From Pseudomonas paracarnis (GTDB taxonomy: Bacteria > Pseudomonadota > Gammaproteobacteria > Pseudomonadales > Pseudomonadaceae): a stretch of 64,000 nt of DNA. The DNA is taken from positions 186,001 to 250,000 of the forward strand of contig NZ_CAJFCN010000005.1 of NCBI RefSeq assembly GCF_904063055.1, written 5' to 3'. Under the pieces are notes generated by a model. The model saw only the letters and a program-made list of their open reading frames with translations. It was not told the DNA's origin and ran no database searches. Positions 7,953-15,741 of the stretch are shown here, one piece after another; position 1 is the first letter of the stretch; the number at the start of each line of letters is the position of its first letter. The translations under genes were made by a program, and so were the position numbers.

Positions 7953-10646
7953 TCAGGCGATTGGCCCGCGCGGGTAGCGTTTAAGCCTCTGCATCAGCTC
8001 GGCACCCGGGATCGGGCGGTCGAACAGGTAGCCCTGGCCCACGTCGCAACGGTGCCGGCGCAGGAACGCCAACTGCTCAGCGGTTTCGATGCCTTCGGCC
8101 ACGACCTTGAGTTTGAGGTTGTGGGCCATGGCGATCACCGCCGAGGTGATTTCCATGTCGTCCTGGTTGTCCGGGATTTCATGGATAAAGCTGCGATCAA
8201 TCTTAATGATGTCGATGGGGAATTTTTTCAAGTAGCTCAGCGACGAGTAACCGGTACCGAAGTCGTCCATCGCGAGGGTCAGGCCAAAGCTCTTGAGCTG
8301 GTCCAGTTGCAGGCGCGTATCTTCGGTGGCTTCCAGCAGCAAGCCTTCGGTCAGTTCCAGTTCCAGCAGGTTGGCCGGCAGCTGTTCCTCCTTGAGGATG
8401 GTGGCAATCGAGGCCACCAGGTCCGGGTCGGAGAATTGCTTGGGCGACAGGTTGATGGCCACCTGCAAGTTGCCCAGGCCTGCGGCCGTCAATTGGCGGC
8501 TCATGCGGCAGGCCTGGCGCGCGATCCATTTACCGATGGGGATGATCAGCCCGGTTTCTTCAGCCACGCTGATGAACTGGTCGGGGCGGATCATGCCTTT
8601 TTCCGGGTGGTTCCAGCGCAACAGTGCTTCCATGCCCAGCAGGCGACCGCTGCGCAGGCATAGCTTGGGCTGGTAGAACACGTCCAGCTCGTTCTGGGTC
8701 AGGGCACGGCGCAGATTGTTTTCCACGAACAGCTTGTAGCTGGCCTCGGCATTCAGGGCTTCGGTGAACACCTGCACCTGGTGTTTACCGTTGGCCTTGG
8801 CCTTGTGCAGGGCCAGGCCGGCGTTGCGCATCAAGGTCTGTGGGTCGCGACCATGCAGCGGCGCACAGGCCAGGCCCACGGAGCCGGTGACGCTGATCAA
8901 TTGGTTGTCGACGAACATCGGCTTGTCGAGGGTGGTCAGCAACTGGCTGGCCACCTGCTGGCCGGTCTCAAGGTCGGCGTCGTCCAACAGCACCGCGAAT
9001 TCGTTGCTGGCAAAACGCGCCAGGCTGCCGCCGCTGCTCAAGCTGTTGCGCAGGCGGCGCGCCAGGCTGATCAGCAACTTGTCGCCGGTCTGGTGGCCGA
9101 GGCTGTCGTTGATGCGCTTGAAGTTGTCGATGTCCACCAACAGCAGGCTGATCGGGCTGTCGCTGTCGCGGGCAAAGCGCTCGTCGAGGTTGCGAATGAA
9201 CGCGGGGCGATTGCCCAGGTTGGTCAGGTTGTCGGTGTAGGCCAGGCGTTCGATGCGCTGCTGCGCCAGCTTGGTCTGGGTGATGTCTTCGTAGATGCCG
9301 ATGTAGTGGGTCAACTCGCGGTTGTCGCCATACACTTTGGAAATCGACAGCTGGCCCCAGTAGGGTTCCAGGTTCTTGCGGCGGCTCTTGAACTCGCCTT
9401 GCCAGCTGTTGCTTTTGGCCAGGGCCGAGGGCGCGTCGAACAGCAATTCGCTGAGGTTCTCCAGGGCTGGCAGTTGGGCCAGGCGATGGCCGTGGACTTC
9501 TTCGGCGCTGTACTGGGTGATCGCGGTGAAGCTGGGGTTGACGTACTCCACCACGCCGTCGCAATTGACCAGCAAGAACGCGTTGGCGCTTTGCTCTACC
9601 GCGCGCTGGAACAGGTGCAAGGCGCTGGTGGCAGTGCGGCGGTTGTGGTTGTTGATGACCTGGGCGAACTGGTCTGCCAACTCGCCGGCGAACGCGATTT
9701 CATCGGACTGCCAGGCGCGCGGGCTGCCACCTTGTTCCAGGCACAGCACGCCGACCACCTGGCCGTCGACACGGATGCTGGCGTCGAGCATCGCGTGGAT
9801 GTCCTTGGCGCGCAGGCTTTCAGCCATTTCCCGGGTGCGTGGGTCGCGCATGGCGTGGGTGGCGTCGATGGCGCGGCTGGAGTGCAGGGCTTCCAGGTAA
9901 TCCGGGAAGCCGCTGGCATCGATGGCTTCAGGCAGGTGGTGTTGTTGATCGGCGCGGTGATAGGCGGAGATCGGTACCAAGTGATGGCCTTCGAGGTTCC
10001 AGATGCTGGCGCAGTCGATCTGGTAAATGTCGCAGGCGCTGCGCGTGATCAGTTCAGCGGCTTCTTGCAGGGAGTTTGGCGTGGTGTAGCGTTGGCGCGC
10101 CAGCAGCAGGATCAGTTCTTGCTGGGCGCGCACTCGCTCCAGATGCTGCAACTGTTCCTGCTGTGCTCGCTGATTGAGCTCCAGGGCAATTTGCAGGCGG
10201 CTGTTCTGGTTTTCCAGGTCGACCGTCGGGGCGGGTGCGCTGTTCTCGCTGAACAGCCCCTCGACCACCATCAGGTAGCCGCGCACCAGGTGGCGGTTGT
10301 GTTGTTTGTAGGCCTCGCCCATTTCCAGCACGCTCAGCGGGCCGTCATGGGTGTGCAGGGTATAGCGCACCAGATAATGGGGGCTGCGGGCCAGTTGTTG
10401 CTGGATCGCATCGTGCAACTGGTAGCGCGCCTGGGGTTCCATCAGGCTGGCGTAGGGCGTGCCGATCAAGGCGCAGAGTTCAACCGCCGGCAGGCCGAAC
10501 TGGCGTTCGCAATTGGGATCGAGGTAGAGCAGGGCCCAGCTTGCCTCATTAAGCCGCTCGAAACGCAGCATACCGAGGCGCGAAGGCACCGGTAATTGCG
10601 TCACTACCTCGGCCGCCATACGGGCGACATCGGGTTGGCTTTTCAT
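7953..10646 (-). CDS. dipA: Cyclic-di-GMP phosphodiesterase DipA (PAS-GAF-PAS-GGDEF-EAL)
   Basis: An 897-residue signalling protein. In order it has an N-terminal PAS-like region (about 20-135), a short Gln/Leu-rich coiled coil (about 150-180), a GAF domain (about 185-335), a second PAS (about 345-460), a GGDEF domain (about 470-630) and an EAL domain (about 645-890). The cyclase signature is degenerate: ASNEF at residues 546-550. The EAL domain keeps EALLRW (EAL at 673-675), ELTEG and DDFGTGYSS, so it should hydrolyse c-di-GMP. This layout and the position between msrA and aceF match P. aeruginosa DipA, which promotes biofilm dispersal. I chose 10646 (MKSQPDVARM); an in-frame ATG lies 14 codons upstream at 10688. 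Confidence 0.9.
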   Translation of the reverse strand: MKSQPDVARMAAEVVTQLPVPSRLGMLRFERLNEASWALLYLDPNCERQFGLPAVELCALIGTPYASLMEPQARYQLHDAIQQQLARSPHYLVRYTLHTHDGPLSVLEMGEAYKQHNRHLVRGYLMVVEGLFSENSAPAPTVDLENQNSRLQIALELNQRAQQEQLQHLERVRAQQELILLLARQRYTTPNSLQEAAELITRSACDIYQIDCASIWNLEGHHLVPISAYHRADQQHHLPEAIDASGFPDYLEALHSSRAIDATHAMRDPRTREMAESLRAKDIHAMLDASIRVDGQVVGVLCLEQGGSPRAWQSDEIAFAGELADQFAQVINNHNRRTATSALHLFQRAVEQSANAFLLVNCDGVVEYVNPSFTAITQYSAEEVHGHRLAQLPALENLSELLFDAPSALAKSNSWQGEFKSRRKNLEPYWGQLSISKVYGDNRELTHYIGIYEDITQTKLAQQRIERLAYTDNLTNLGNRPAFIRNLDERFARDSDSPISLLLVDIDNFKRINDSLGHQTGDKLLISLARRLRNSLSSGGSLARFASNEFAVLLDDADLETGQQVASQLLTTLDKPMFVDNQLISVTGSVGLACAPLHGRDPQTLMRNAGLALHKAKANGKHQVQVFTEALNAEASYKLFVENNLRRALTQNELDVFYQPKLCLRSGRLLGMEALLRWNHPEKGMIRPDQFISVAEETGLIIPIGKWIARQACRMSRQLTAAGLGNLQVAINLSPKQFSDPDLVASIATILKEEQLPANLLELELTEGLLLEATEDTRLQLDQLKSFGLTLAMDDFGTGYSSLSYLKKFPIDIIKIDRSFIHEIPDNQDDMEITSAVIAMAHNLKLKVVAEGIETAEQLAFLRRHRCDVGQGYLFDRPIPGAELMQRLKRYPRGPIA

Positions 10647-10832
10647 GGGGAAACTCGCTTGGGAAAATGCGCACTGCGCTGGGCTCACGCCCTCTTGACT
10701 GTCGACTGCGGCAAGGTTGCATCATGCAGGACGCAGTGACAAGAGAGGATGAAGGCTAAGTGCTATAAGCCTGTTATCGGCCGCGCGAGGGATTTCTGTA
10801 ATTGGGGTGATCGATGGTTCACGCCTGTTCTC

Positions 10833-10946
10833 TGTAGGAGCGAGGGGGACGCCTAGTTCTTGCTCGCGAAAAACGCCAGGGCACCGCGTTTATCCAGAAG
10901 ACCCGCGTCATCGTTGACGATCTTCGCGAGCAAGCTCGCGTCTACA
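10833..10946. repeat. Composite REP-like element with an interrupted left arm
   Basis: The right arm (TTCGCGAGCAAGCTCGCG..., ending in TCTACA at 10946) would pair with TGTAGGAGCGAG (10833-10844) plus TTGCTCGCGAA (from about 10860), but about 15 extra bases separate those two blocks. It occupies most of the 408-base dipA-aceF gap. Nothing else is recognisable at 10689-10832 beyond the expected dipA promoter region. Confidence 0.7.
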
Positions 10947-10957
10947 AAAACACAGGC

Positions 10958-10984
10958 AAAAAAAGCCCCGCCAAGTGGCGGGGT
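10958..10984 (-). terminator. Terminator of the aceE-aceF operon
   Basis: Read on the minus strand, a stem of CCCCGCC and GGCGGGG is followed by a run of T residues, about 70 bases after the aceF stop. Confidence 0.9.
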
Positions 10985-11054
10985 TGAGGTACGAGCGTGG
11001 CGCTCGGAAATCGGTGTGGCAAGGACCTTCCCGGTAACAGGAAGGCCCTGCGAC

Positions 11055-12701
11055 TTACAGCAGGATGGTGCGGATGTCGTTCAGCAACTGGCTCAGGCGC
11101 TGGGTGAAGCGCGCAGCCGCGGCGCCGTTGATCACGCGGTGATCGTAGGACAGCGACAGTGGCAGCATCAGCTTGGGTTGGAACGCTTTACCGTCCCACA
11201 CAGGCTGGATGGTGGCCTTGGACACACCCAGGATCGCCACTTCCGGCGCGTTGACGATTGGCGTGAAGCCAGTACCGCCAATGTGGCCGAGGCTGGAGAT
11301 GGTGAAGCAGGCGCCCTGCATGTCGTCCGGGGTGAGCTTCTTGTCGCGGGCCTTGGCAGCCAGCGCAGCCGCTTCGCCAGCGAGCTGCAGCAGGCTCTTC
11401 TGGTCGACGTTCTTGATGACCGGTACCAGCAGGCCATCCGGGGTGTCGACCGCAAAGCCGATGTGCACGTACTTCTTGCGAATGATCGCCTTGCCGCTTG
11501 GCGCCAGCGAGCTGTTGAAGTCCGGCAGTTCCTTGAGCAGGTGTGCACAGGCCTTGAGCAGCAGTGGCAGTACGGTCAGCTTCACGCCGGCCTTCTCGGC
11601 CACGGCTTTCTGCGCAACGCGGAACGCTTCCAGGTCGGTGATATCGGCCTGGTCGAATTGGGTCACGTGCGGGATGTTCAACCAGCTGGCATGCAGGCCT
11701 GCCGCGCCGATTTGCATCAGGCGGGTCATCGGCACTTCTTCGGTTTCGCCGAAGCGGCTGAAGTCCACGGTGCGGATCGGCGGAATGCCCGAACCACCGG
11801 TAGCGCCGCCGGCAGCCGGAGCTTCCTTGGCTTTTTGCATCATGGTTTTGACGTAAACCTGCACGTCTTCCTTCAGCACACGGCCGTGCGGGCCGCTGGC
11901 TGCAACAGCGCTCAGCTCGACGCCGAATTCACGGGCCAACTGACGCACGGCTGGGCCGGCGTGAACCTTGGCACCGCTTGGCGCAGGTGCAGCCGCCGCA
12001 GGGGCTGGCGCAGCTTCGGCTTTTGCGGCCGGCGCAGGGGCAGCAGCGGCAGGTGCCGCTTCAGCCTTGGCCGCCGGAGCAGCAGCCGGTGCTGGTGCGG
12101 CGGCTGGCGCAGCACCTTGTACTTTGAGCTTGAGGATGAAGTCACCGGTGCCGACTTCGTCTTCCAGCTTGACCGCGATGCTTTCCACTACGCCGGCAGC
12201 CGGCGATGGGATCTCCATGGAGGCCTTGTCGGACTCCAGGGTGATCAGCGACTGGTCGGCTTCGACGGTGTCGCCGACCTTGACCAGCAGCTCGATGATC
12301 TTGGCCTTGCCCGACGAGCCGATGTCCGGGACGTGAATGTCCTGGACGGTCGCGGCGGCAGGTGCGGCGGCCGGGGCTGGAGCAGCCTCGGCAGCGGCAG
12401 GCTTTTCAGCAGCAGGTGTAGGTGCAGCGGCGGCCGGAGCCGCGGCCGCAGGGGCTGCATCAGCAGCGCCTTCGATTTCCAGTTCCAGCAGTTCGTCGCC
12501 TTCTTTCAGGCGGTCGCCCAGCTTCACTTTCAGGCTCTTGACCACGCCGGCCTTGGGAGCAGGGATTTCCATGCTCGCTTTGTCCGACTCCAGGGTCAGG
12601 ATGCTCTGGTCGGCTTCGACGGTGTCGCCGACCTTCACAAACAGCTCGATAACTTCACCTTCACCGCTGCCGATGTCAGGTACGCGAATGAGTTCGCTCA
12701 C
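11055..12701 (-). CDS. aceF: Pyruvate dehydrogenase E2, dihydrolipoamide acetyltransferase AceF
   Basis: The 548-residue E2 core of the pyruvate dehydrogenase complex, transferring acetyl groups from lipoyl-lysine to CoA. Two lipoyl domains (about 1-75 and 118-192) each carry the lipoylation site ESDKASMEIP. Long Ala/Pro linkers follow, then a peripheral subunit-binding domain (about 248-285) and the catalytic domain, which ends with DHRVINGAAAARF. The Asn in HRVING is usual for the Pseudomonas/Azotobacter E2. The start is GTG at 12701 behind a strong GAGGAG; the gap to aceE is only 11 bases, so the two are co-transcribed. Confidence 0.97.
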   Translation of the reverse strand: MSELIRVPDIGSGEGEVIELFVKVGDTVEADQSILTLESDKASMEIPAPKAGVVKSLKVKLGDRLKEGDELLELEIEGAADAAPAAAAPAAAAPTPAAEKPAAAEAAPAPAAAPAAATVQDIHVPDIGSSGKAKIIELLVKVGDTVEADQSLITLESDKASMEIPSPAAGVVESIAVKLEDEVGTGDFILKLKVQGAAPAAAPAPAAAPAAKAEAAPAAAAPAPAAKAEAAPAPAAAAPAPSGAKVHAGPAVRQLAREFGVELSAVAASGPHGRVLKEDVQVYVKTMMQKAKEAPAAGGATGGSGIPPIRTVDFSRFGETEEVPMTRLMQIGAAGLHASWLNIPHVTQFDQADITDLEAFRVAQKAVAEKAGVKLTVLPLLLKACAHLLKELPDFNSSLAPSGKAIIRKKYVHIGFAVDTPDGLLVPVIKNVDQKSLLQLAGEAAALAAKARDKKLTPDDMQGACFTISSLGHIGGTGFTPIVNAPEVAILGVSKATIQPVWDGKAFQPKLMLPLSLSYDHRVINGAAAARFTQRLSQLLNDIRTILL

Positions 12702-12712
12702 AAAAAATCTCC

Positions 12713-15358
12713 TCAGCAGTCCAGTGGGTTGCGTTTTTCCGGGTTGATCCCGAACTTGACGATAGCGTCAGCCACCACCTTAGGTTCGATCTCACCACGG
12801 TCAGCCAAGGCTTCCAGGGCTGCCAACACCACGAAGTGACGGTCGACTTCGAAGAAGTGACGCAGCTTCTTGCGGCTGTCACTGCGGCCGAAACCATCGG
12901 TGCCCAGGACTTTGAATTCCTTGGACGGGACCCACTGGCGAATTTGTTCAGCAAACAGTTTCATGTAGTCGGTAGAGGCAATGACTGGACCCTTACGGCC
13001 GGCCAGGCACTCTTCGACGTAGCTCTTGGCTGGCTTCTGGCCAGGGTGCAGACGGTTGCTGCGCTCCACGGCCAGGCCGTCGCGGCGCAGTTCGTTGAAG
13101 CTGGTGACGCTCCATACGTCGGCACCGACGTTGAACTCGTCGCGCAGGATCTTCGCCGCTTCACGCACTTCACGCAGGATGGTGCCGGAGCCCATCAGCT
13201 GTACGTGGTGCGCCGCTTCCTTGGTGTCTTCTTCGAGCAGGTACATGCCCTTGATGATGCCTTCTTCCACACCGGCCGGCATGGCTGGCTGCTGGTAGGA
13301 CTCGTTCATCACGGTGATGTAGTAGAAAACGTCCTGCTGCTCTTCGGTCATCTTCTTCATGCCATCCTGGATGATCACCGCCAGCTCATAGCCGTAGGTT
13401 GGATCAAAGGTGCGGCAGTTCGGGATGGTGGCAGCCAGGATGTGGCTGTGACCGTCTTCGTGTTGCAGGCCTTCGCCGTTCAGCGTGGTGCGGCCGGCGG
13501 TACCGCCGATCAGGAAGCCACGGGTGCGGCTGTCGCCAGCGGCCCAGGCCAGGTCGCCGATACGCTGGAAGCCGAACATCGAGTAGAAGATGTAGAACGG
13601 CAGCATTGGCTGGTTGTGGCTGGAGTACGAAGTACCGGCAGCGATGAAGGAGCTCATGGCGCCTGCTTCGTTGATGCCTTCTTCGAGGATCTGACCCTTC
13701 TTGTCTTCCTTGTAGAACATCACCTGGTCTTTATCGACTGGCTCGTAGAGCTGGCCGACGGAGGAGTAGATGCCCAACTGACGGAACATGCCTTCCATAC
13801 CGAAGGTACGGGCTTCGTCCGGGATGATCGGGACGATGCGCGGGCCGATGTCCTTGTCCTTGACCAACTGCGCCAGAATACGCACGAAGGCCATGGTGGT
13901 GGAGATTTCACGGTCACCCGAGCCGTCAAGGATAGCCTTGAGGGTGCTCAGGTCTGGCGTCGGTACGCTGAAGCTGTTGGCGCGGCGCTGTGGCACGAAA
14001 CCGCCCAGTGCAGTGCGGCGCTCGCTCAGGTAGCGGGCTTCGGCGCTGTTTGGCTCTGGCTTGAAGAACGGCAGGTTCTCCAGCTCTTCGTCCTTGACCG
14101 GGATGTCGAAGCGGTCGCGGAACAACTTCAGGCTGTCGACATCGACTTTCTTGGTGTTGTGCGCGGTGTTCTTCGCTTCTCCGGCACCGGTGCCATAACC
14201 CTTGATGGTCTTGGCCAGGATGACGGTGGGTTGTTCTTTGTGGTTGACCGCTTCGTGGTACGCCGCGTAGACCTTGTACGGGTCGTGGCCGCCACGGTTG
14301 AGCTTCCAGATCTCGTCGTCGGACAGGTCGGCAACCATCGCCTTGAGTTCAGGCGTGTTGAAGAAATGCTCGCGAACGAACGCGCCGTCTTTGGCTTTGT
14401 AGTTCTGGTACTCGCCGTCGATGACTTCGTCCATGCGACGCTGCAGGATACCGTCGACGTCCTTGGCCAGCAGTGGGTCCCAGAAGCGGCCCCAGATGAC
14501 TTTGGTCACGTTCCACTGAGCACCGCGGAACACGCCTTCGAGTTCCTGGATGATCTTGCCATTGCCGCGAACCGGGCCGTCGAGGCGCTGCAGGTTGCAG
14601 TTGATGACGAAGATCAGGTTGTCGAGCTTCTCGCGGCCGGCCAGGGAAATGGCACCCAGGGATTCCGGCTCGTCGCACTCGCCATCGCCGAGGAAGCACC
14701 AGACTTTCTGCTTGCCTTCAGGGATGAAGCCACGGGCTTCCAGGTACTTCATGAAGCGTGCCTGGTAGATTGCCTGGATCGGGCCCAGACCCATGGAAAC
14801 GGTCGGGAATTGCCAGAAATCAGGCATCAGCCAAGGGTGCGGGTAGGACGACAGGCCCTGACCGTCGACTTCCTGGCGGAAGTTGTTCATTTGTTCTTCG
14901 CTGATGCGACCTTCCATGAACGCACGGGCGTAGACGCCTGGCGAGGTGTGGCCCTGGAAGTAGATCAGGTCGCCGCCGTGTTCGTCGGTCGGGGCCTGGA
15001 AGAAGTAGTTGAAGCCGATGTCATACAGGGTTGCGCTGGAAGCGAAGCTGGAGATGTGACCGCCCAGGTCCGAATCTTTCAAGTTCGTGCGCATTACCAT
15101 CGCCATGGCGTTCCAACGTACCAGCGAGCGAATGCGGCGTTCCATGAACAGGTCGCCAGGCATGCGTGCTTCGTGGGTAACGGGGATGGTGTTGCGGTAT
15201 GGCGTAGTGATGGCGTAAGGCAGTTGCGAGCCGCTGCGGGTCGCGAGTTCGCCCATACGGGTCATCAGGTAGTGAGCACGGTCTTCGCCTTCTTTGTCGA
15301 GAACCGATTCCAGGGCGTCCAGCCATTCCTGGGTTTCGACGGGATCGAGGTCTTGCAT
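12713..15358 (-). CDS. aceE: Pyruvate dehydrogenase E1 component AceE
   Basis: An 881-residue homodimeric thiamine-diphosphate E1 that decarboxylates pyruvate and acetylates the E2 lipoyl groups. Characteristic segments are MQDLDPVETQEWLDALESV at the N terminus, the ThDP motif GDGECDEPES, and GTDGFGRSD near the C terminus. I chose the start at 15358: it matches the usual N terminus and has GGAG eight bases upstream. The frame continues to an ATG at 15433 that would add 25 residues unlike E1. It is the first gene of the aceE-aceF operon, with a palindrome-containing promoter upstream. Confidence 0.97.
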   Translation of the reverse strand: MQDLDPVETQEWLDALESVLDKEGEDRAHYLMTRMGELATRSGSQLPYAITTPYRNTIPVTHEARMPGDLFMERRIRSLVRWNAMAMVMRTNLKDSDLGGHISSFASSATLYDIGFNYFFQAPTDEHGGDLIYFQGHTSPGVYARAFMEGRISEEQMNNFRQEVDGQGLSSYPHPWLMPDFWQFPTVSMGLGPIQAIYQARFMKYLEARGFIPEGKQKVWCFLGDGECDEPESLGAISLAGREKLDNLIFVINCNLQRLDGPVRGNGKIIQELEGVFRGAQWNVTKVIWGRFWDPLLAKDVDGILQRRMDEVIDGEYQNYKAKDGAFVREHFFNTPELKAMVADLSDDEIWKLNRGGHDPYKVYAAYHEAVNHKEQPTVILAKTIKGYGTGAGEAKNTAHNTKKVDVDSLKLFRDRFDIPVKDEELENLPFFKPEPNSAEARYLSERRTALGGFVPQRRANSFSVPTPDLSTLKAILDGSGDREISTTMAFVRILAQLVKDKDIGPRIVPIIPDEARTFGMEGMFRQLGIYSSVGQLYEPVDKDQVMFYKEDKKGQILEEGINEAGAMSSFIAAGTSYSSHNQPMLPFYIFYSMFGFQRIGDLAWAAGDSRTRGFLIGGTAGRTTLNGEGLQHEDGHSHILAATIPNCRTFDPTYGYELAVIIQDGMKKMTEEQQDVFYYITVMNESYQQPAMPAGVEEGIIKGMYLLEEDTKEAAHHVQLMGSGTILREVREAAKILRDEFNVGADVWSVTSFNELRRDGLAVERSNRLHPGQKPAKSYVEECLAGRKGPVIASTDYMKLFAEQIRQWVPSKEFKVLGTDGFGRSDSRKKLRHFFEVDRHFVVLAALEALADRGEIEPKVVADAIVKFGINPEKRNPLDC

Positions 15359-15468
15359 GGCTTGCTCCAGGGCGGAAAGGCTACCAGAATCGGTTGCCTG
15401 AAGTTTGCGACTGGCCTTGTGGGCAGACGACATAAATTCTTGGATGGCCGAAGGTTGCTTCGGCGTCC

Positions 15469-15483
15469 TGTAGTTTTACTACA
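15469..15483. promoter_or_regulatory. Downstream operator-like palindrome of the aceE promoter
   Basis: TGTAGTTTTACTACA is a perfect inverted repeat (TGTAGT, three bases, ACTACA). It lies in the aceE leader, about 20-35 bases past the predicted transcription start, and shares the core GTAGTNNNACTAC with the palindrome at 15522-15534. Confidence 0.65.
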
Positions 15484-15510
15484 AATCGTCGGCCATTTCA
15501 GCCTTTCGAA

Positions 15511-15538
15511 TGTATATACGAGTAGTAAAACTACACAA
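15511..15538 (-). promoter_or_regulatory. Predicted aceE promoter with a palindrome in the spacer
   Basis: On the minus strand, TTGTGT (15538-15533) and TATACA (15516-15511) are separated by 16 bases and resemble sigma-70 -35 and -10 boxes. The palindrome GTAGTAAAACTAC (15522-15534) fills most of the spacer and touches the -35 box, which suggests a repressor site. The two palindrome centres are 52 bases apart, about five helical turns. The regulator is not identified; a GntR-family PdhR-like repressor is one possibility. Confidence 0.6.
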
Positions 15539-15741
15539 GACTGAGCGTATGGCTCGGTCTTGCTGGTGAGCATAATCGTTATTGTTGGTCTATTGCGAAC
15601 AAGAAAAGGTAAAACTTTGATGTTGCCTGCCAAGATTAATTTAATTTCAGCTATTTCTAACCTTTGTTCGACAGTCCTTCACCGAGCATGGCTCTTGCCT
15701 TCACAACTACACGCCATTTACACGCCGATCAAGGATAGACC

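Noticed and set aside
11055..12701. Asn in place of Asp in the AceF active-site motif HRVING
   Set aside because: Asn is the usual residue at this position in the Azotobacter/Pseudomonas pyruvate dehydrogenase E2, so it is not an inactivating change.
15359..15433. Longer aceE start at 15433
   Set aside because: It adds 25 residues that do not look like an E1 N terminus; the ATG at 15358 has a GGAG site and the canonical sequence.
12836..15544. A long open frame antisense to aceE
   Set aside because: It mirrors aceE on the other strand, has no recognisable domain and an amino-acid make-up typical of a reverse-complemented high-GC gene. The same applies to the long antisense frames over vgrG (3337-5142), glnE (16063-18537), wapO, the msbA gene and the putA region (83-1384).
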